A DNA stretch of 64,000 bases from RHLJ01 sp965601955 (GTDB lineage Bacteria; Bacteroidota; Rhodothermia; Balneolales; Balneolaceae). The DNA lies in NCBI GenBank assembly GCA_965601955.1, contig OZ271855.1:2914001-2978000 (forward strand), given 5' to 3'. Position numbers and translations under genes: made by a program. The notes beneath the pieces are model-generated. The model made no database searches. It was not told the DNA's origin and saw nothing but the letters and a program-made list of their open reading frames with translations. Below are positions 51,284 to 60,425 of this stretch, piece by piece (positions within the stretch are counted from its first letter, which is position 1; each line of letters begins with the position of its first letter).

Positions 51284-54145
51284 ATGAAAAAACTCGGTTT
51301 TCTTGGCTTACTTATAGGGCTCTTTGTTCTTCTTTCCGGATTTGATTCAGATCCTGACAGCCCCACCTATGAACCTCTTTCAGATGAATCTTTTCTTGAT
51401 TCGCTTGTAGCCAATGCAAGCCTCAAAGAGAAAGTTGGACAACTCTTTTTTGTACCTGTTGAAGGTAGGTTTTTGAATCACGACAGCCATCGGTTCAAAG
51501 AACTATCTGATTTGGTTACCCGGGAACATATAGGAGGCCTCATTTTTATGAGAGGAGATATTTATGGGCAGGCCATGCTGACTAATAAGCTCCAAAAACT
51601 AAGTAAAATCCCACTTTGGATTACCCAGGACATGGAATTTGGAGCAGCAATGAGAATTTCAGGGACTACTCGTTTTACCCCCGCTATGGGAGTTGCCTCA
51701 ACCGGCGATAAGCGTAATGCATTTATGATGGGCAAAATCACTGCTATTGAAGCAAAAGCCCTTGGAGTACATCAAATTTTTGCGCCTGTCCTGGACGTTA
51801 ATAACAACCCCGATAACCCCGTAATAAATGTGCGTTCATTTGCCGGAGACCCCGAAATTGTCTCAGAATTTGGCATCGCTTTTATGCAAGGCGTTCATAG
51901 TGAAGGAGTAGTTTCTACTGCTAAACATTTCCCTGGACATGGGGATACGGATACCGACTCCCATCTGGCGCTGCCAGTCCTGGACCATAACTACTCCCGG
52001 CTAGATTCTGTGGAACTCATCCCCTTTAAAGCCGCCATCGATATGGGGATTCCGAGCATTATGAGTGCCCATATCTCTTTCCCTCAAATAAGTGAGCATC
52101 CCGAACTACCTGGCACACTGGATGAATCGATCCTGGGAAGAATACTTCAAGACTCGCTAAAATTTGACGGAGTAGTAGTTACGGACGGGCTTGAGATGCA
52201 GGGCATTACCTCAAAATTCTCGCCTGGCCGAGCTGTTGTACAGGCACTTAAAGCGGGTGCTGATATTATGTTAATCAGCCCTGACATCTATACTGCGATA
52301 AACGAAGTCGTAGATGCAGTGGAAAGAAATGAGATTTCGGAAGAACGTATCGATGAGTCTTACCGAAAAATTATCGCCTGGAAACAAGAACACGGACTAT
52401 TTGATCAGAACAACCAGGTAGACATCAATAACCTTGATAACCGCATAAGCACAAATTACCACCAGGCAGTAGCTGATCGAATCGCCAGAGAATCTGTCAC
52501 TTTACTAAAGAATGAAGGCGATATCATCCCTATTGATCCTACCGTTCATAGAAAGGTATTACTGGTTTCAATTTCGGATGAAGATTATGGAAATACCGGA
52601 TCTGCCTTCGTGAGAACGATCAGGGATTATCATCCTGATGTAACTTTCCGCGTGCACGACACCCGCAGTAATGCGAATGATGAACAGGAAATTCTTGAAG
52701 AAGCCAGAAAAGCCGACCTCGTGATTATTGGCTCCTTTATCGGGCTTAGCTTCCAGGAATCTATCCAGCTTTCCAGAAAACAATCTTCTTTTTTAAACCG
52801 CCTAAAACGGGTAAACAAGCCTACAGCCTTGGTAATGTTTGGAAACCCCTATCTCGTCTCTGAACTAGCTGAAACGGATGTCCATATTATGGCCTGGGCA
52901 AATACCTCTTTACAGATGCGAAATACCGCTCCTGCTTTATTTGGGGCAAGTTCCATCTCCGGGAAACTCTCTATCGAAATTCCGGGAATGTACGAGTTGG
53001 GAGAAGGAATGGACATTAACCATACCACCCTCCGTTATGGAAAACCTGAGGATGCGGGGCTGGTATCAAAAGAGATTTTCAAGATTGATGATATCCTGCT
53101 TGACGCAGTCCGCGATTCTGTATTCCCTGGTGCTATTGCTGCGGTAGTTAAGGATGGGGTTATGGTGTATAAAAAAGAAGTCGGATATCATGATTATGAT
53201 AAGCTCAAAAAAGTGCAGGATACCGATGTTTATGACCTTGCTTCGATAACTAAGATCGTTTCTACGTCAACGGCAGTAATGAAACTGATAGATGAGAAAA
53301 AGCTTTCTCTGGATGATGAAGTATGGAGATTTATCCCTGAGTTTGATACGGATGAGAAACGACAAATCACGATTAGAGATATGCTCCTGCACCAGTCCGG
53401 GCTCCCTCCTTTCCGCGTTTATGTTGATTCTCTAAAAAACAGACAGGATATAATCAGGGCTATTAAGAACGAGCCATTAACCTATTTGCCAGGCACTCAA
53501 TATGTGTACAGTGATTTGGGGATGATTTTGCTGGCAGAAATTGTTTCTCTTATTGTAGACCAGGGAATAGATGGATACATGAGAAAGGAATTCTATTACC
53601 CAATGGGAATGTACGGTGCCTATTTCAATCCAAGACGGGTAAGTCGTTGGTACGTGAACAGAATCCCCCCCACCGAGATTGATACTGTATTCGACCGAGG
53701 GTTGGTGCAGGCTAATGTGCATGATGAACGTGCGTACTTTTTAGACGGAGTAGCTGGCCATGCTGGCCTATTTGCAACGGTCGACGATCTTGCCAAATTT
53801 GGCACTCTTCTTCTTAACGAAGGAATGTATGCGAATCAACGCTTTTTATCTGAAGAGGTAATTCGGGCATTTACTTCTAAACAGTCAGAACTTAGTGGTA
53901 GAGGATTGGGATTCGACCGCAAAAGTCCGGAAGGGTTCACTACTGCCGGTCAGCTGGCAAGCAATGATACTTTTGGTCATTTAGGATTCACAGGCACAAG
54001 TTTTTGGGTCGACAGAGAGAAGAATATGATCGTAATCCTACTTACAAACCGTACTTACCCGAACAGATCATATGGCAGAAGGATAAGTAGAATCAGGGCA
54101 GCTGTTGCTGATGCCGCATTTTCTTCCTTTATTTCTCCCCAATGA
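51284..54145 (+). CDS. GH3 beta-N-acetylglucosaminidase / serine hydrolase fusion
   Basis: A 953-residue two-enzyme protein with an N-terminal leader (MKKLGFLGLLIGLFVLLSGF). Residues about 35-370 are glycoside hydrolase family 3 of the NagZ type, with the KHFPGHGDTDTDSH catalytic motif; about 380-570 a C-terminal GH3 sandwich. Residues about 590-950 are a class C beta-lactamase-like serine hydrolase with SITK (SxxK), YSD (YxN position) and HLGFTGTS (KTG position). GH3 NagZ removes GlcNAc from wall fragments and penicillin-binding-type esterases act on peptidoglycan peptides or acyl groups, so the fusion is probably a cell-wall turnover enzyme. The stop overlaps the cytidine deaminase start (ATGA). 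Confidence 0.93.
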   Translation: MKKLGFLGLLIGLFVLLSGFDSDPDSPTYEPLSDESFLDSLVANASLKEKVGQLFFVPVEGRFLNHDSHRFKELSDLVTREHIGGLIFMRGDIYGQAMLTNKLQKLSKIPLWITQDMEFGAAMRISGTTRFTPAMGVASTGDKRNAFMMGKITAIEAKALGVHQIFAPVLDVNNNPDNPVINVRSFAGDPEIVSEFGIAFMQGVHSEGVVSTAKHFPGHGDTDTDSHLALPVLDHNYSRLDSVELIPFKAAIDMGIPSIMSAHISFPQISEHPELPGTLDESILGRILQDSLKFDGVVVTDGLEMQGITSKFSPGRAVVQALKAGADIMLISPDIYTAINEVVDAVERNEISEERIDESYRKIIAWKQEHGLFDQNNQVDINNLDNRISTNYHQAVADRIARESVTLLKNEGDIIPIDPTVHRKVLLVSISDEDYGNTGSAFVRTIRDYHPDVTFRVHDTRSNANDEQEILEEARKADLVIIGSFIGLSFQESIQLSRKQSSFLNRLKRVNKPTALVMFGNPYLVSELAETDVHIMAWANTSLQMRNTAPALFGASSISGKLSIEIPGMYELGEGMDINHTTLRYGKPEDAGLVSKEIFKIDDILLDAVRDSVFPGAIAAVVKDGVMVYKKEVGYHDYDKLKKVQDTDVYDLASITKIVSTSTAVMKLIDEKKLSLDDEVWRFIPEFDTDEKRQITIRDMLLHQSGLPPFRVYVDSLKNRQDIIRAIKNEPLTYLPGTQYVYSDLGMILLAEIVSLIVDQGIDGYMRKEFYYPMGMYGAYFNPRRVSRWYVNRIPPTEIDTVFDRGLVQANVHDERAYFLDGVAGHAGLFATVDDLAKFGTLLLNEGMYANQRFLSEEVIRAFTSKQSELSGRGLGFDRKSPEGFTTAGQLASNDTFGHLGFTGTSFWVDREKNMIVILLTNRTYPNRSYGRRISRIRAAVADAAFSSFISPQ

Positions 54146-54840
54146 ATTGGAGCACTTTAAAAGATCGTTCATACGTCCCCTATTCCGGGAATCAAAAAGC
54201 CTGTGTAATACAGGGAGATAAAGGTGGCTTATATGCTGGGGTTCGTATTGAGAACGTTTCTTTTCCGCTTACAATAACAGCAATACAGGCAACCTGCTGC
54301 ATTTGCTTAAGTGAAGGAGAAACACCTGTTATCCTTTTTACCCCTGATGATGATTTAGATCAGCTTAATTACTGGCAAAGTGAGTTTGACCTTGAGGTCA
54401 ATATTACTGACTCACTTCCTTCATTTGTTAACTTAGAGATCAAAGAGTCACTTTCTTCGCCCGAGAAAAATCGTCTTGTAACACTCTTAGATAGCGCAAT
54501 ACCGATACATTCAGACTTCCCTGTATCTGCTCTTCTATACACCGAAGATTCTTTCTTCGAGGGAGTGAATATAGAGGTATCAGATTGGGCAATGGGATTA
54601 TGTGCTGAACGAGTGGCCTTATGTAAAGCACTATCGGCAGGAAGAACTGTTTTTCAAAGAATTGCCATTCATACAAAACTAGGCGAAGTAAGCAGTCCCT
54701 GTGGAGCTTGCCGGCAGGTACTTATTGAGCATCTTCCAATGAATAAATTCACTCTTTATCATGCTGATGGTTCCATGTCGGAACATGTTTCCCTAGACCT
54801 TCTTCCCTTTAGCTTTACCTCCCAATCACTTAGACGATAG
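54142..54840 (+). CDS. cdd: Cytidine deaminase, two-domain with inactive N-terminal half
   Basis: A 232-residue protein with two cytidine-deaminase-like halves. The C-terminal half (about 115-220) is complete: CAERVALCKALSAG supplies the zinc Cys and catalytic Glu, and SPCGACRQVLIEH the other two cysteines. The N-terminal half (about 5-105: YVPYSGNQKACVIQG, YAGVRIENVSFPLTITAIQA) keeps the fold pattern but lacks the zinc motif. Enzymes with two halves usually keep the catalytic site in the first; here it is the second. It hydrolyses cytidine to uridine (pyrimidine salvage). Its ATG overlaps the stop of the GH3 fusion, so they are cotranslated. Confidence 0.9.
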   Translation: MNWSTLKDRSYVPYSGNQKACVIQGDKGGLYAGVRIENVSFPLTITAIQATCCICLSEGETPVILFTPDDDLDQLNYWQSEFDLEVNITDSLPSFVNLEIKESLSSPEKNRLVTLLDSAIPIHSDFPVSALLYTEDSFFEGVNIEVSDWAMGLCAERVALCKALSAGRTVFQRIAIHTKLGEVSSPCGACRQVLIEHLPMNKFTLYHADGSMSEHVSLDLLPFSFTSQSLRR

Positions 54841-55028
54841 CCCTATTTTGCCTTCACATGATGTCTTTTTTGACTGATATATATAAAAAAGCGCTTCTTT
54901 TTTAAAAAAACTTGGTTTTTTAGGCTAAAAAAGCACTTTTTAATTTGACTCAGATGCAATGAATCAATAGCTTCATCGCAGTTTCTAATAATGAAATTCA
55001 TTTAAACACAAACAAACGGAGTTATATA

Positions 55029-55205
55029 ATGAGTAGAGTAAGCGAACTACAAGCACTAGTAGAAAGCGTATCATCTGAAATGGAAAAATTTTACGATAAA
55101 GGAAACAAAGCTGCTGGAACCAGAGCTAGAAAGGGGCTTCAAGATCTTAAGAAATTAGCTCAAGATATTCGTCTTGAAATTCAGGCTAAAAAGAATGCTG
55201 GTTAA
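55029..55205 (+). CDS. Histone H1-like protein (Hc1 family)
   Basis: A 58-residue protein, MSRVSELQALVESVSSEMEK, then KFYDKGNKAAGTRARKGLQ and LKKLAQDIRLEIQAKKNAG. This matches the short Hc1-like histone H1 proteins of Bacteroidota, which bind DNA and help organise the nucleoid. Almost entirely alpha-helical, Lys-rich, no signal peptide. A GGAG ribosome site (ACGGAGTTATATAATG) precedes the ATG. The long, very AT-rich stretch before it (54870-54945) probably holds its promoter, and a strong terminator follows 20 bases after the stop. Confidence 0.92.
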   Translation: MSRVSELQALVESVSSEMEKFYDKGNKAAGTRARKGLQDLKKLAQDIRLEIQAKKNAG

Positions 55206-55227
55206 TTTCTACTAAGTTTGTTTTTAA

Positions 55228-55260
55228 AAAGGCTTCAATATGCATTGAAGCCTTTTTTTT
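55228..55260. terminator. Strong bidirectional terminator after histone gene
   Basis: AGGCTTCAATGCATATTGAAGCCT-type hairpin (stem GGCTTCAAT/ATTGAAGCC, 55231-55252) with eight T on the right and a short A run on the left, so it can stop transcription from both sides. Confidence 0.9.
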
Positions 55261-55280
55261 GTCTATAAACTAAGGCCTGC

Positions 55281-55742
55281 TTATTCCTCAAGACAACCCG
55301 CCCTTCTCCTGGTGTCAACGATATAAATAATTTTCCATTCGCCATCCAGCTTTGCTAACTGGAATGAGTTTACTCCACAATGAGAAAAATTATCCCCCAA
55401 ATAAAACTGATAAGGGGTCCATGCTGTAGCTAAATCAGCATCTATTTTAATTTCATAGTCTAGTATTTTTTCATCCCACACATCATCATGAGGAGTTCCA
55501 ACAGCATTTAAAAATCGCTCTAGACTTCCCTGGCTTTTAACTACCTGTCCTTGTTGGTTTTTTGATACAGTTTGCATAATAGCATCCCTGGAAAAAGCAG
55601 AAGCTACCATAGAGCTATCACCAGCTCTCATCCCATCAAACATAGTTTCGATTACTTTTTGTACCTCCATTTCAGGAGATTGAGCATTCGCTGTCCCAAA
55701 AAAGCATGCAGTTAGTAGTAATAAAGAAATGGTTTTTTTCAT
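55281..55742 (-). CDS. Secreted NTF2-like (SnoaL) protein
   Basis: A 153-residue protein with a signal peptide (MKKTISLLLLTACFFGTANA). The mature part is a cone-shaped NTF2 fold: EVQKVIETMFDGMRAGDSSM, VASAFSRDAIMQT, ERFLNAVGTPHDDVWDEKIL and TAWTPYQFYLGDNFSHCGVN. The start at 55742 has AGGA six bases upstream; an earlier ATG at 55787 lies before the leader. The fold binds small ligands or is catalytic in other families; no active site is evident. Two Cys near the C-terminus (FSHCGVN, RRRAGCLEE) could form a disulfide. Confidence 0.88.
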   Translation of the reverse strand: MKKTISLLLLTACFFGTANAQSPEMEVQKVIETMFDGMRAGDSSMVASAFSRDAIMQTVSKNQQGQVVKSQGSLERFLNAVGTPHDDVWDEKILDYEIKIDADLATAWTPYQFYLGDNFSHCGVNSFQLAKLDGEWKIIYIVDTRRRAGCLEE

Positions 55743-55891
55743 TTTGTCCTGTATTGGTTCGAAATGAATAAACCAAAGCCTTCCCACTGATGCTGAAAGA
55801 AGTTGTAAATACCTGTGGTTGAGGAGTATTCAGCAATTAAGCAATTACTCTACTGTTCATCTTTCATTTCGAGCGGAGCGAGAGATGACAA

Positions 55892-58738
55892 TTAGGAAAG
55901 TGATAGCGCCCTTGCAATTAGTACAGCAGGATGAAATGACTCTTCTTTTACTCCATCTTGAATCTGATACCTACAAGAAAAACCAGGGGCGCAGACTATA
56001 GCATCCTTATCTTTACCTCGAACAGAAGGAAAAACTGTTAATTCTCCAACCTCCATAGAGGTATCAAAATGCTCCTTTTCGTAACCAAAACTACCGGCCA
56101 TTCCACAACATCCCGTCTTTAATTCTTCTACTTCATAGCCTGCCATTTGAAGTACTTCGATAGTAGAGGTATTGCCCGTAAGGGCTTTAGTATGGCAATG
56201 CCCATGCAGTACAATCTTTTTCCCAGAACCTTTTGTGTTTATAAGCCCTCGATTTTTTACAATGAACTCTTCAAAAGAAAAGGAATTCTCTGCCAGTTTT
56301 TGGGCGTTTTCATAGAATTCTTCCTCACAGATATCCAAAAATTCATCTCTGAATGTGAGTATCTCAGAGGGTTCCAGCCCTACAATTGGAATACCTTTTG
56401 AGTAGAATTCCTCCAGACCTGTTATACATCGATGTGCTATTCCTTTAGCTTCCTCCAAGAACCCTTTTGAAAGCTGGGGACGTCCAGATTCCATAACCGG
56501 GCATAGTTCCACCCTAAATCCCATGTTTTCCAGAACGCTCACGGCCGATTTAGCAACCTCGGGCTCATGATAATTGGTAAACACATCTACAAATAAGGCT
56601 ACAGGATTCCCATCTTTCTTAGGTTGATGTTTCTCAAACCATTTGTGAAAAGGCTGTTTGGCTAGTTTGGGCAACTCCCGCCTTTTATCCACACCAAAAA
56701 AGCGACTCAATAATGACCTGGATAAAGATGTTCCTGTTAAAAAATTCGTCATTGCTGGAAACAAAGAACCAAGAGTATATAAGGAAGATGTTGATGTAAA
56801 GAATCGCTCACTTAACTGACTACCATTGGTTTTATGCCAGCCGTTCATGAATTCAGCTTTCATCTTAGCCATATCTACATTGGCCGGGCATTCACTTTTG
56901 CACGCTTTGCAACTGAGGCATAAATCAAGTGCTTCTTTTAGCTCATTTGAAGAAAAAGCAGAGGGATCTTCTCCTGAAAAAACCTGGCGAAATACATTAG
57001 CCCTTCCCCGGGTAGAATCTTTTTCCTCTTTCGTTACCTGATACGATGGACACATAGTCCCACCACTTTCAGCGAGTTTGCGGCATACTCCTGCACCATT
57101 GCACAGTTCTATAGCATTTCCAAACCCTCCTTCCTTTCGATAGTTGAAGATGGTTTCTTCATGTGCTCTTCTATATTCCGGTGAATATCTCAACCCCGCA
57201 TCCATAGGCTCAGGGTCAACAATCTTTCCGGGATTGAACAGGTAAGCAGGATCCCAAATTTCTTTCACTTTTTGGAGAACGGGCATCATTTCTTTACCCA
57301 GCACATATTCAATATAAGGCGAGCGGGCTCTTCCATCTCCATGTTCACCGGAAAGGGAGCCTTTGTATTTCTTTACAAGGGATGCTACATCACCTGCCAT
57401 TTCTTTCATCATCGAAATACCCTCTTCCGTGGTAGTATCGATCATAGGGCGAAAGTGAAGTTCTCCAACAGATGCATGGGCATAAAACACACAATCGGTT
57501 TTATACTTTTCAAGCAACCCCCTAAAATCATTCACATACTCTGGCAAATCTTCTACTCTAACTGAGGTGTCTTCGCAAAAAGCCGGAGTGCGTGATTCTG
57601 TTCCCAGTCCCATCAACAGGCCTAATCCCGCTTTTCTAAGCTCCCAGACCCTATCCATCATCTCTGGTTCAGAAATTACCGGGAAAGCTACCCCCAAACC
57701 TTCATCTTTGAGCGTTGACCTCAACTTTGCGGCTTTCTCAACTAACTCTTTTTTTGTTTCTCCATCAAACTGAATGATGAGGATATATCGCGGTGAGCCT
57801 TCTAGAAAGAACCGGTTTTTTTGCTGCTCCAGGTTCTCTTTAGTGGCATCCAGAATAATATGATCTACCAGTTCTACTGCTGATGGTTCTAAGCTAACTG
57901 CGAGTCTGGTTGCCTCCATAGCCTCATTAAGATGTTCGAACTGGGGAATTATGAGGAGCTGCCGGGCTGGTTGCTCCACAAGATTAAGAGTAGCTGAAGT
58001 AGTTATGGCAAGGGTTCCCTCACTGCCACATAGCAATTCGCATAAATTGAACGGCCTCCCTCCTTTAGTGAAGGGTTCCATCTCTAGCAATCTATCTAAC
58101 GCATAACCCGTATTTCTGCGAATGATTTCAGGATGAGGGTACGAAGCTTCAATTAACTCTTTATGCTCTTTTAATAACTCTATTATCGAACGATAGATGT
58201 GACCTTCAAAAGAATCCAGTTCGCATTTCTTGTCGAGCTCTTCCTTTGATAGCGGGCGAAAATGAGTCGTAGATCCGTCACTCAATACCACTTCCATCTC
58301 CTTAACATGTTCTCTAGTAGTTTTGTATTTGACCGAGAACGAACCCGCGGAATTATTACCGATCATTCCCCCTATCATACACCGGCTGGTGGTAGAGGTA
58401 TCGGGGCCAAAGAAAAGATCATGTGCTGAACTTGCCCGGTTTAAACTATCCCGGATTACTCCTGGTTCGACTTTGGCTGTTTTAGTTTCAGGATGTATGG
58501 ATAGAATCCGGGTCATAAACCGGGATACGTCCATAATAACACCCTTGCCAGTGGTTTGTCCTGCCAGGCTGGTCCCTGCGCTTCTTGCGGTTAACGAGAC
58601 TCCTTCTTTATTGGCCAGGCTTACCAGGTTTTGAATGTCTTCGGCAGTAGTTGGGAAAGCCACTCCTTGGGGAAGCTCCTGGTACATTGAAGCATCCGTT
58701 GAGTATAATTGCCTGGTAAGAAGAGAGCGATCGATCAA
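55892..58738 (-). CDS. FAD-linked D-2-hydroxyacid dehydrogenase with Fe-S and CCG domains
   Basis: A 948-residue fusion of a GlcD/DLD-type flavoprotein and a GlpC/GlcF-type Fe-S protein. FAD-binding PCMH region about 20-240 (ARSAGTSLAGQTTG, GNNSAGSFSVKYKTTREHVK); FAD-oxidase C-terminal domain about 270-520 (FYAHASVGELHFRP, SGEHGDGRARSPYIEYV); an Fe-S segment about 540-660 with GVCRKLAESGGTMCPSYQ and CLSCKACKSECPANVD; and a CCG domain late (GHCHTKAL and TGCCGMAGSFGYEKEHF). Proteins of this build oxidise D-lactate or D-2-hydroxyglutarate and pass electrons to the membrane quinone pool. The substrate cannot be told from sequence alone. It stands alone. Confidence 0.93.
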   Translation of the reverse strand: MIDRSLLTRQLYSTDASMYQELPQGVAFPTTAEDIQNLVSLANKEGVSLTARSAGTSLAGQTTGKGVIMDVSRFMTRILSIHPETKTAKVEPGVIRDSLNRASSAHDLFFGPDTSTTSRCMIGGMIGNNSAGSFSVKYKTTREHVKEMEVVLSDGSTTHFRPLSKEELDKKCELDSFEGHIYRSIIELLKEHKELIEASYPHPEIIRRNTGYALDRLLEMEPFTKGGRPFNLCELLCGSEGTLAITTSATLNLVEQPARQLLIIPQFEHLNEAMEATRLAVSLEPSAVELVDHIILDATKENLEQQKNRFFLEGSPRYILIIQFDGETKKELVEKAAKLRSTLKDEGLGVAFPVISEPEMMDRVWELRKAGLGLLMGLGTESRTPAFCEDTSVRVEDLPEYVNDFRGLLEKYKTDCVFYAHASVGELHFRPMIDTTTEEGISMMKEMAGDVASLVKKYKGSLSGEHGDGRARSPYIEYVLGKEMMPVLQKVKEIWDPAYLFNPGKIVDPEPMDAGLRYSPEYRRAHEETIFNYRKEGGFGNAIELCNGAGVCRKLAESGGTMCPSYQVTKEEKDSTRGRANVFRQVFSGEDPSAFSSNELKEALDLCLSCKACKSECPANVDMAKMKAEFMNGWHKTNGSQLSERFFTSTSSLYTLGSLFPAMTNFLTGTSLSRSLLSRFFGVDKRRELPKLAKQPFHKWFEKHQPKKDGNPVALFVDVFTNYHEPEVAKSAVSVLENMGFRVELCPVMESGRPQLSKGFLEEAKGIAHRCITGLEEFYSKGIPIVGLEPSEILTFRDEFLDICEEEFYENAQKLAENSFSFEEFIVKNRGLINTKGSGKKIVLHGHCHTKALTGNTSTIEVLQMAGYEVEELKTGCCGMAGSFGYEKEHFDTSMEVGELTVFPSVRGKDKDAIVCAPGFSCRYQIQDGVKEESFHPAVLIARALSLS

Positions 58739-58801
58739 ATTGGTTAACTACATTAATAAACAGCCAAACATACTGGAATTCTTTCCTTGTTTAAACAAAA
58801 A

Positions 58802-58885
58802 GTCATCCTGATCCCGATGCGTCGGGAGAAGGATCAAACCAAATTACTAGATAATTTGATTCTTCAGGAGTGCCCTCAGAATGAC
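58802..58885. repeat. TCATCCTGA-type intergenic hairpin repeat
   Basis: The ends GTCATCCTGA (58802) and TCAGAATGAC (58876-58885) are inverted, with internal CCGATGCGTCGG hairpin. Same family as 23028-23174. Confidence 0.55.
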
Positions 58886-58904
58886 ATAAAACGGAGTGAA
58901 GGCG

Positions 58905-59399
58905 TCAATTCCCCCGCTTTCGCTGCATTTGATGTCCTCCGTCCAAATTCCTACCCGGGCCGGACATCATCATCTTCCGAATGATCTGAGCGAAAACGGG
59001 TTTCTGTTCTTCAGTTAGGATGGAGCCTAGTTCTGTAAAGTGATTGAAGTTCAACACTTCCAACTGTTCATGAGCACTTCCAATGACCGCTACCAGGGAA
59101 TCTACTTTATCGTTATTTCCTGCCCTTAGGCTTTGATAGAGTTCACCACGGGTTCTATAAATACCTTTCGTCACTTCACTAACTTGTTTTCGGTATTCAA
59201 TTCGGGAAGCTTTAAACTGTTCGATTTGCTCCTCAGTAAGGCTCAATTCCTTTTCAAAGGGCTGGAAAGAACGGTTAGCGCCGCGTTGCTTTGAGCGGCC
59301 GTCTTTGGAGTTGTCCATCCACATAAAACCTAGTAGAGCCAGATTGAATACCACCATTATGACAAGGCCAAAAACAAGTAGCTTATTACTATTCTTCAT
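58905..59399 (-). CDS. Spy/CpxP-like periplasmic protein
   Basis: A 164-residue protein with an N-terminal membrane anchor (LLVFGLVIMVVFNLALLGFM) and a helical periplasmic domain carrying two LTxEQ motifs (LSLTEEQIEQFKASRIEYRK, ILTEEQKPVFAQII), as in the Spy/CpxP/CnrX group. I place the start at 59399, with GGAG seven bases upstream. It overlaps the anti-sigma gene by 11 bases and ends the operon that begins with another LTxEQ protein, so it may sense envelope stress or metals and pass the signal to the anti-sigma factor (inference). Confidence 0.85.
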   Translation of the reverse strand: MKNSNKLLVFGLVIMVVFNLALLGFMWMDNSKDGRSKQRGANRSFQPFEKELSLTEEQIEQFKASRIEYRKQVSEVTKGIYRTRGELYQSLRAGNNDKVDSLVAVIGSAHEQLEVLNFNHFTELGSILTEEQKPVFAQIIRKMMMSGPGRNLDGGHQMQRKRGN

Positions 59400-59745
59400 A
59401 ATCAACTCCTTCATCCTGGTAGAATGTGGTAAATGAGGCTAATTCCCCGTATTCACTTATTGTTACCGATTCTAATCCACTAGCGGTGTCTATGTCACCT
59501 GAATTCATTTGTTGAACAATAAATGCAACATTAAGTACCGCAATTAAGAGCAATGCCATCGTACTAAATGCATATTTGGGTTGAATTAATACATCGAAAA
59601 TCCTACCTGACTTAGCATTTCCCTGTTCGAGCTTTGCCTCCAGTCGTGTAAAGAAGAATGGCCTGGGAGTTGCTCTTGAAACGGTATCAAGCGACTCTAA
59701 GGTCTTCTGAACTTCTTTTTCGATATTTGAATGCTTCTTTTCCAT
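59389..59745 (-). CDS. Probable anti-sigma factor (single membrane helix)
   Basis: A 118-residue protein with a charged cytoplasmic N-terminus (VQKTLESLDTVSRATPRPFF, then FTRLEAKLEQGN), one membrane helix about 55-75 (AFSTMALLLIAVLNVAFIV) and a short periplasmic tail. No zinc motif is seen. It lies 30 bases after the ECF sigma gene and before a Spy-like gene, the usual place for the membrane anti-sigma factor; the function is inferred from this context and topology. Confidence 0.75.
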   Translation of the reverse strand: MEKKHSNIEKEVQKTLESLDTVSRATPRPFFFTRLEAKLEQGNAKSGRIFDVLIQPKYAFSTMALLLIAVLNVAFIVQQMNSGDIDTASGLESVTISEYGELASFTTFYQDEGVDYEE

Positions 59746-59775
59746 AGCTTTTTTGTTTGAAGATTAACTTCGCTA

Positions 59776-60420
59776 TTAAATACTTCCTGATGTATAGGCT
59801 TCGTACAGTTCCTTTTTTAGTTGTTCCTTTGCCCGATGTATCAAGCCCTGAACCGATGAAGTGCTCCTTTCCATAATAGCAGCAATTTCTTCGTATTTAA
59901 GGCCTTCTACTTTATTCAATGTAAAAGCAACTTTTTGTGACTCTGGTAAGTTTTCAATTGCTTTAAAGAGTACCGATGATCGTTCTTTATTCTCAAGATC
60001 AACACCAGGATGATAAAAGGTGTGATCGTTTTGAACCTGATCTACTTCTTCCTCTGCATTAAAAAGCGCCTGGAAAAACCAGCTTCTTTTTTTTCGTTTT
60101 TTGTACCGAAGCAAATTCAACGATTTATTTATGGTTATCCGGTACACCCAGGTTGCTAATGCTGAGTCTTCGTGGAAGTCGTTAATCGAGTTATACACTT
60201 CAATAAATACTTCTTGTGCGACATCCTCGGCATCTCTTTCATTATGTACAAAGCCAATCGCGGTATTAAACACCTGGTCTTGCAGAGATTCCACCAACTC
60301 CTTAAAAGCCGTCCGTTCTCCTTTTTTTAACCGGGTGATTAATACCTGATCGTTTACCAATGCATCACTGATTTGCATGGTTGGAAAGTATGCTTTTGAT
60401 CTGAAAAGCATAATCTCCAT
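59776..60420 (-). CDS. ECF-type RNA polymerase sigma factor
   Basis: A 214-residue sigma-70 family factor of ECF type. Region 2 lies about 30-110 (VFNTAIGFVHNERDAEDVAQ, EVFIEVYNSINDFHEDSALA, TWVYRITINKSLNLLR) and region 4 about 150-205 (LPESQKVAFTLNKVEGLKYE, EIAAIMERSTSSVQGLIHRA). A linker with Lys/Arg and acidic residues separates them. The start at 60420 follows AGGA by five bases; internal starts at 60411 and 60378 are alternatives. It lies between the first Spy-like gene and the anti-sigma gene, so the operon is likely self-activated on envelope stress. Confidence 0.95.
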   Translation of the reverse strand: MEIMLFRSKAYFPTMQISDALVNDQVLITRLKKGERTAFKELVESLQDQVFNTAIGFVHNERDAEDVAQEVFIEVYNSINDFHEDSALATWVYRITINKSLNLLRYKKRKKRSWFFQALFNAEEEVDQVQNDHTFYHPGVDLENKERSSVLFKAIENLPESQKVAFTLNKVEGLKYEEIAAIMERSTSSVQGLIHRAKEQLKKELYEAYTSGSI

Positions 60421-60425
60421 TTATC

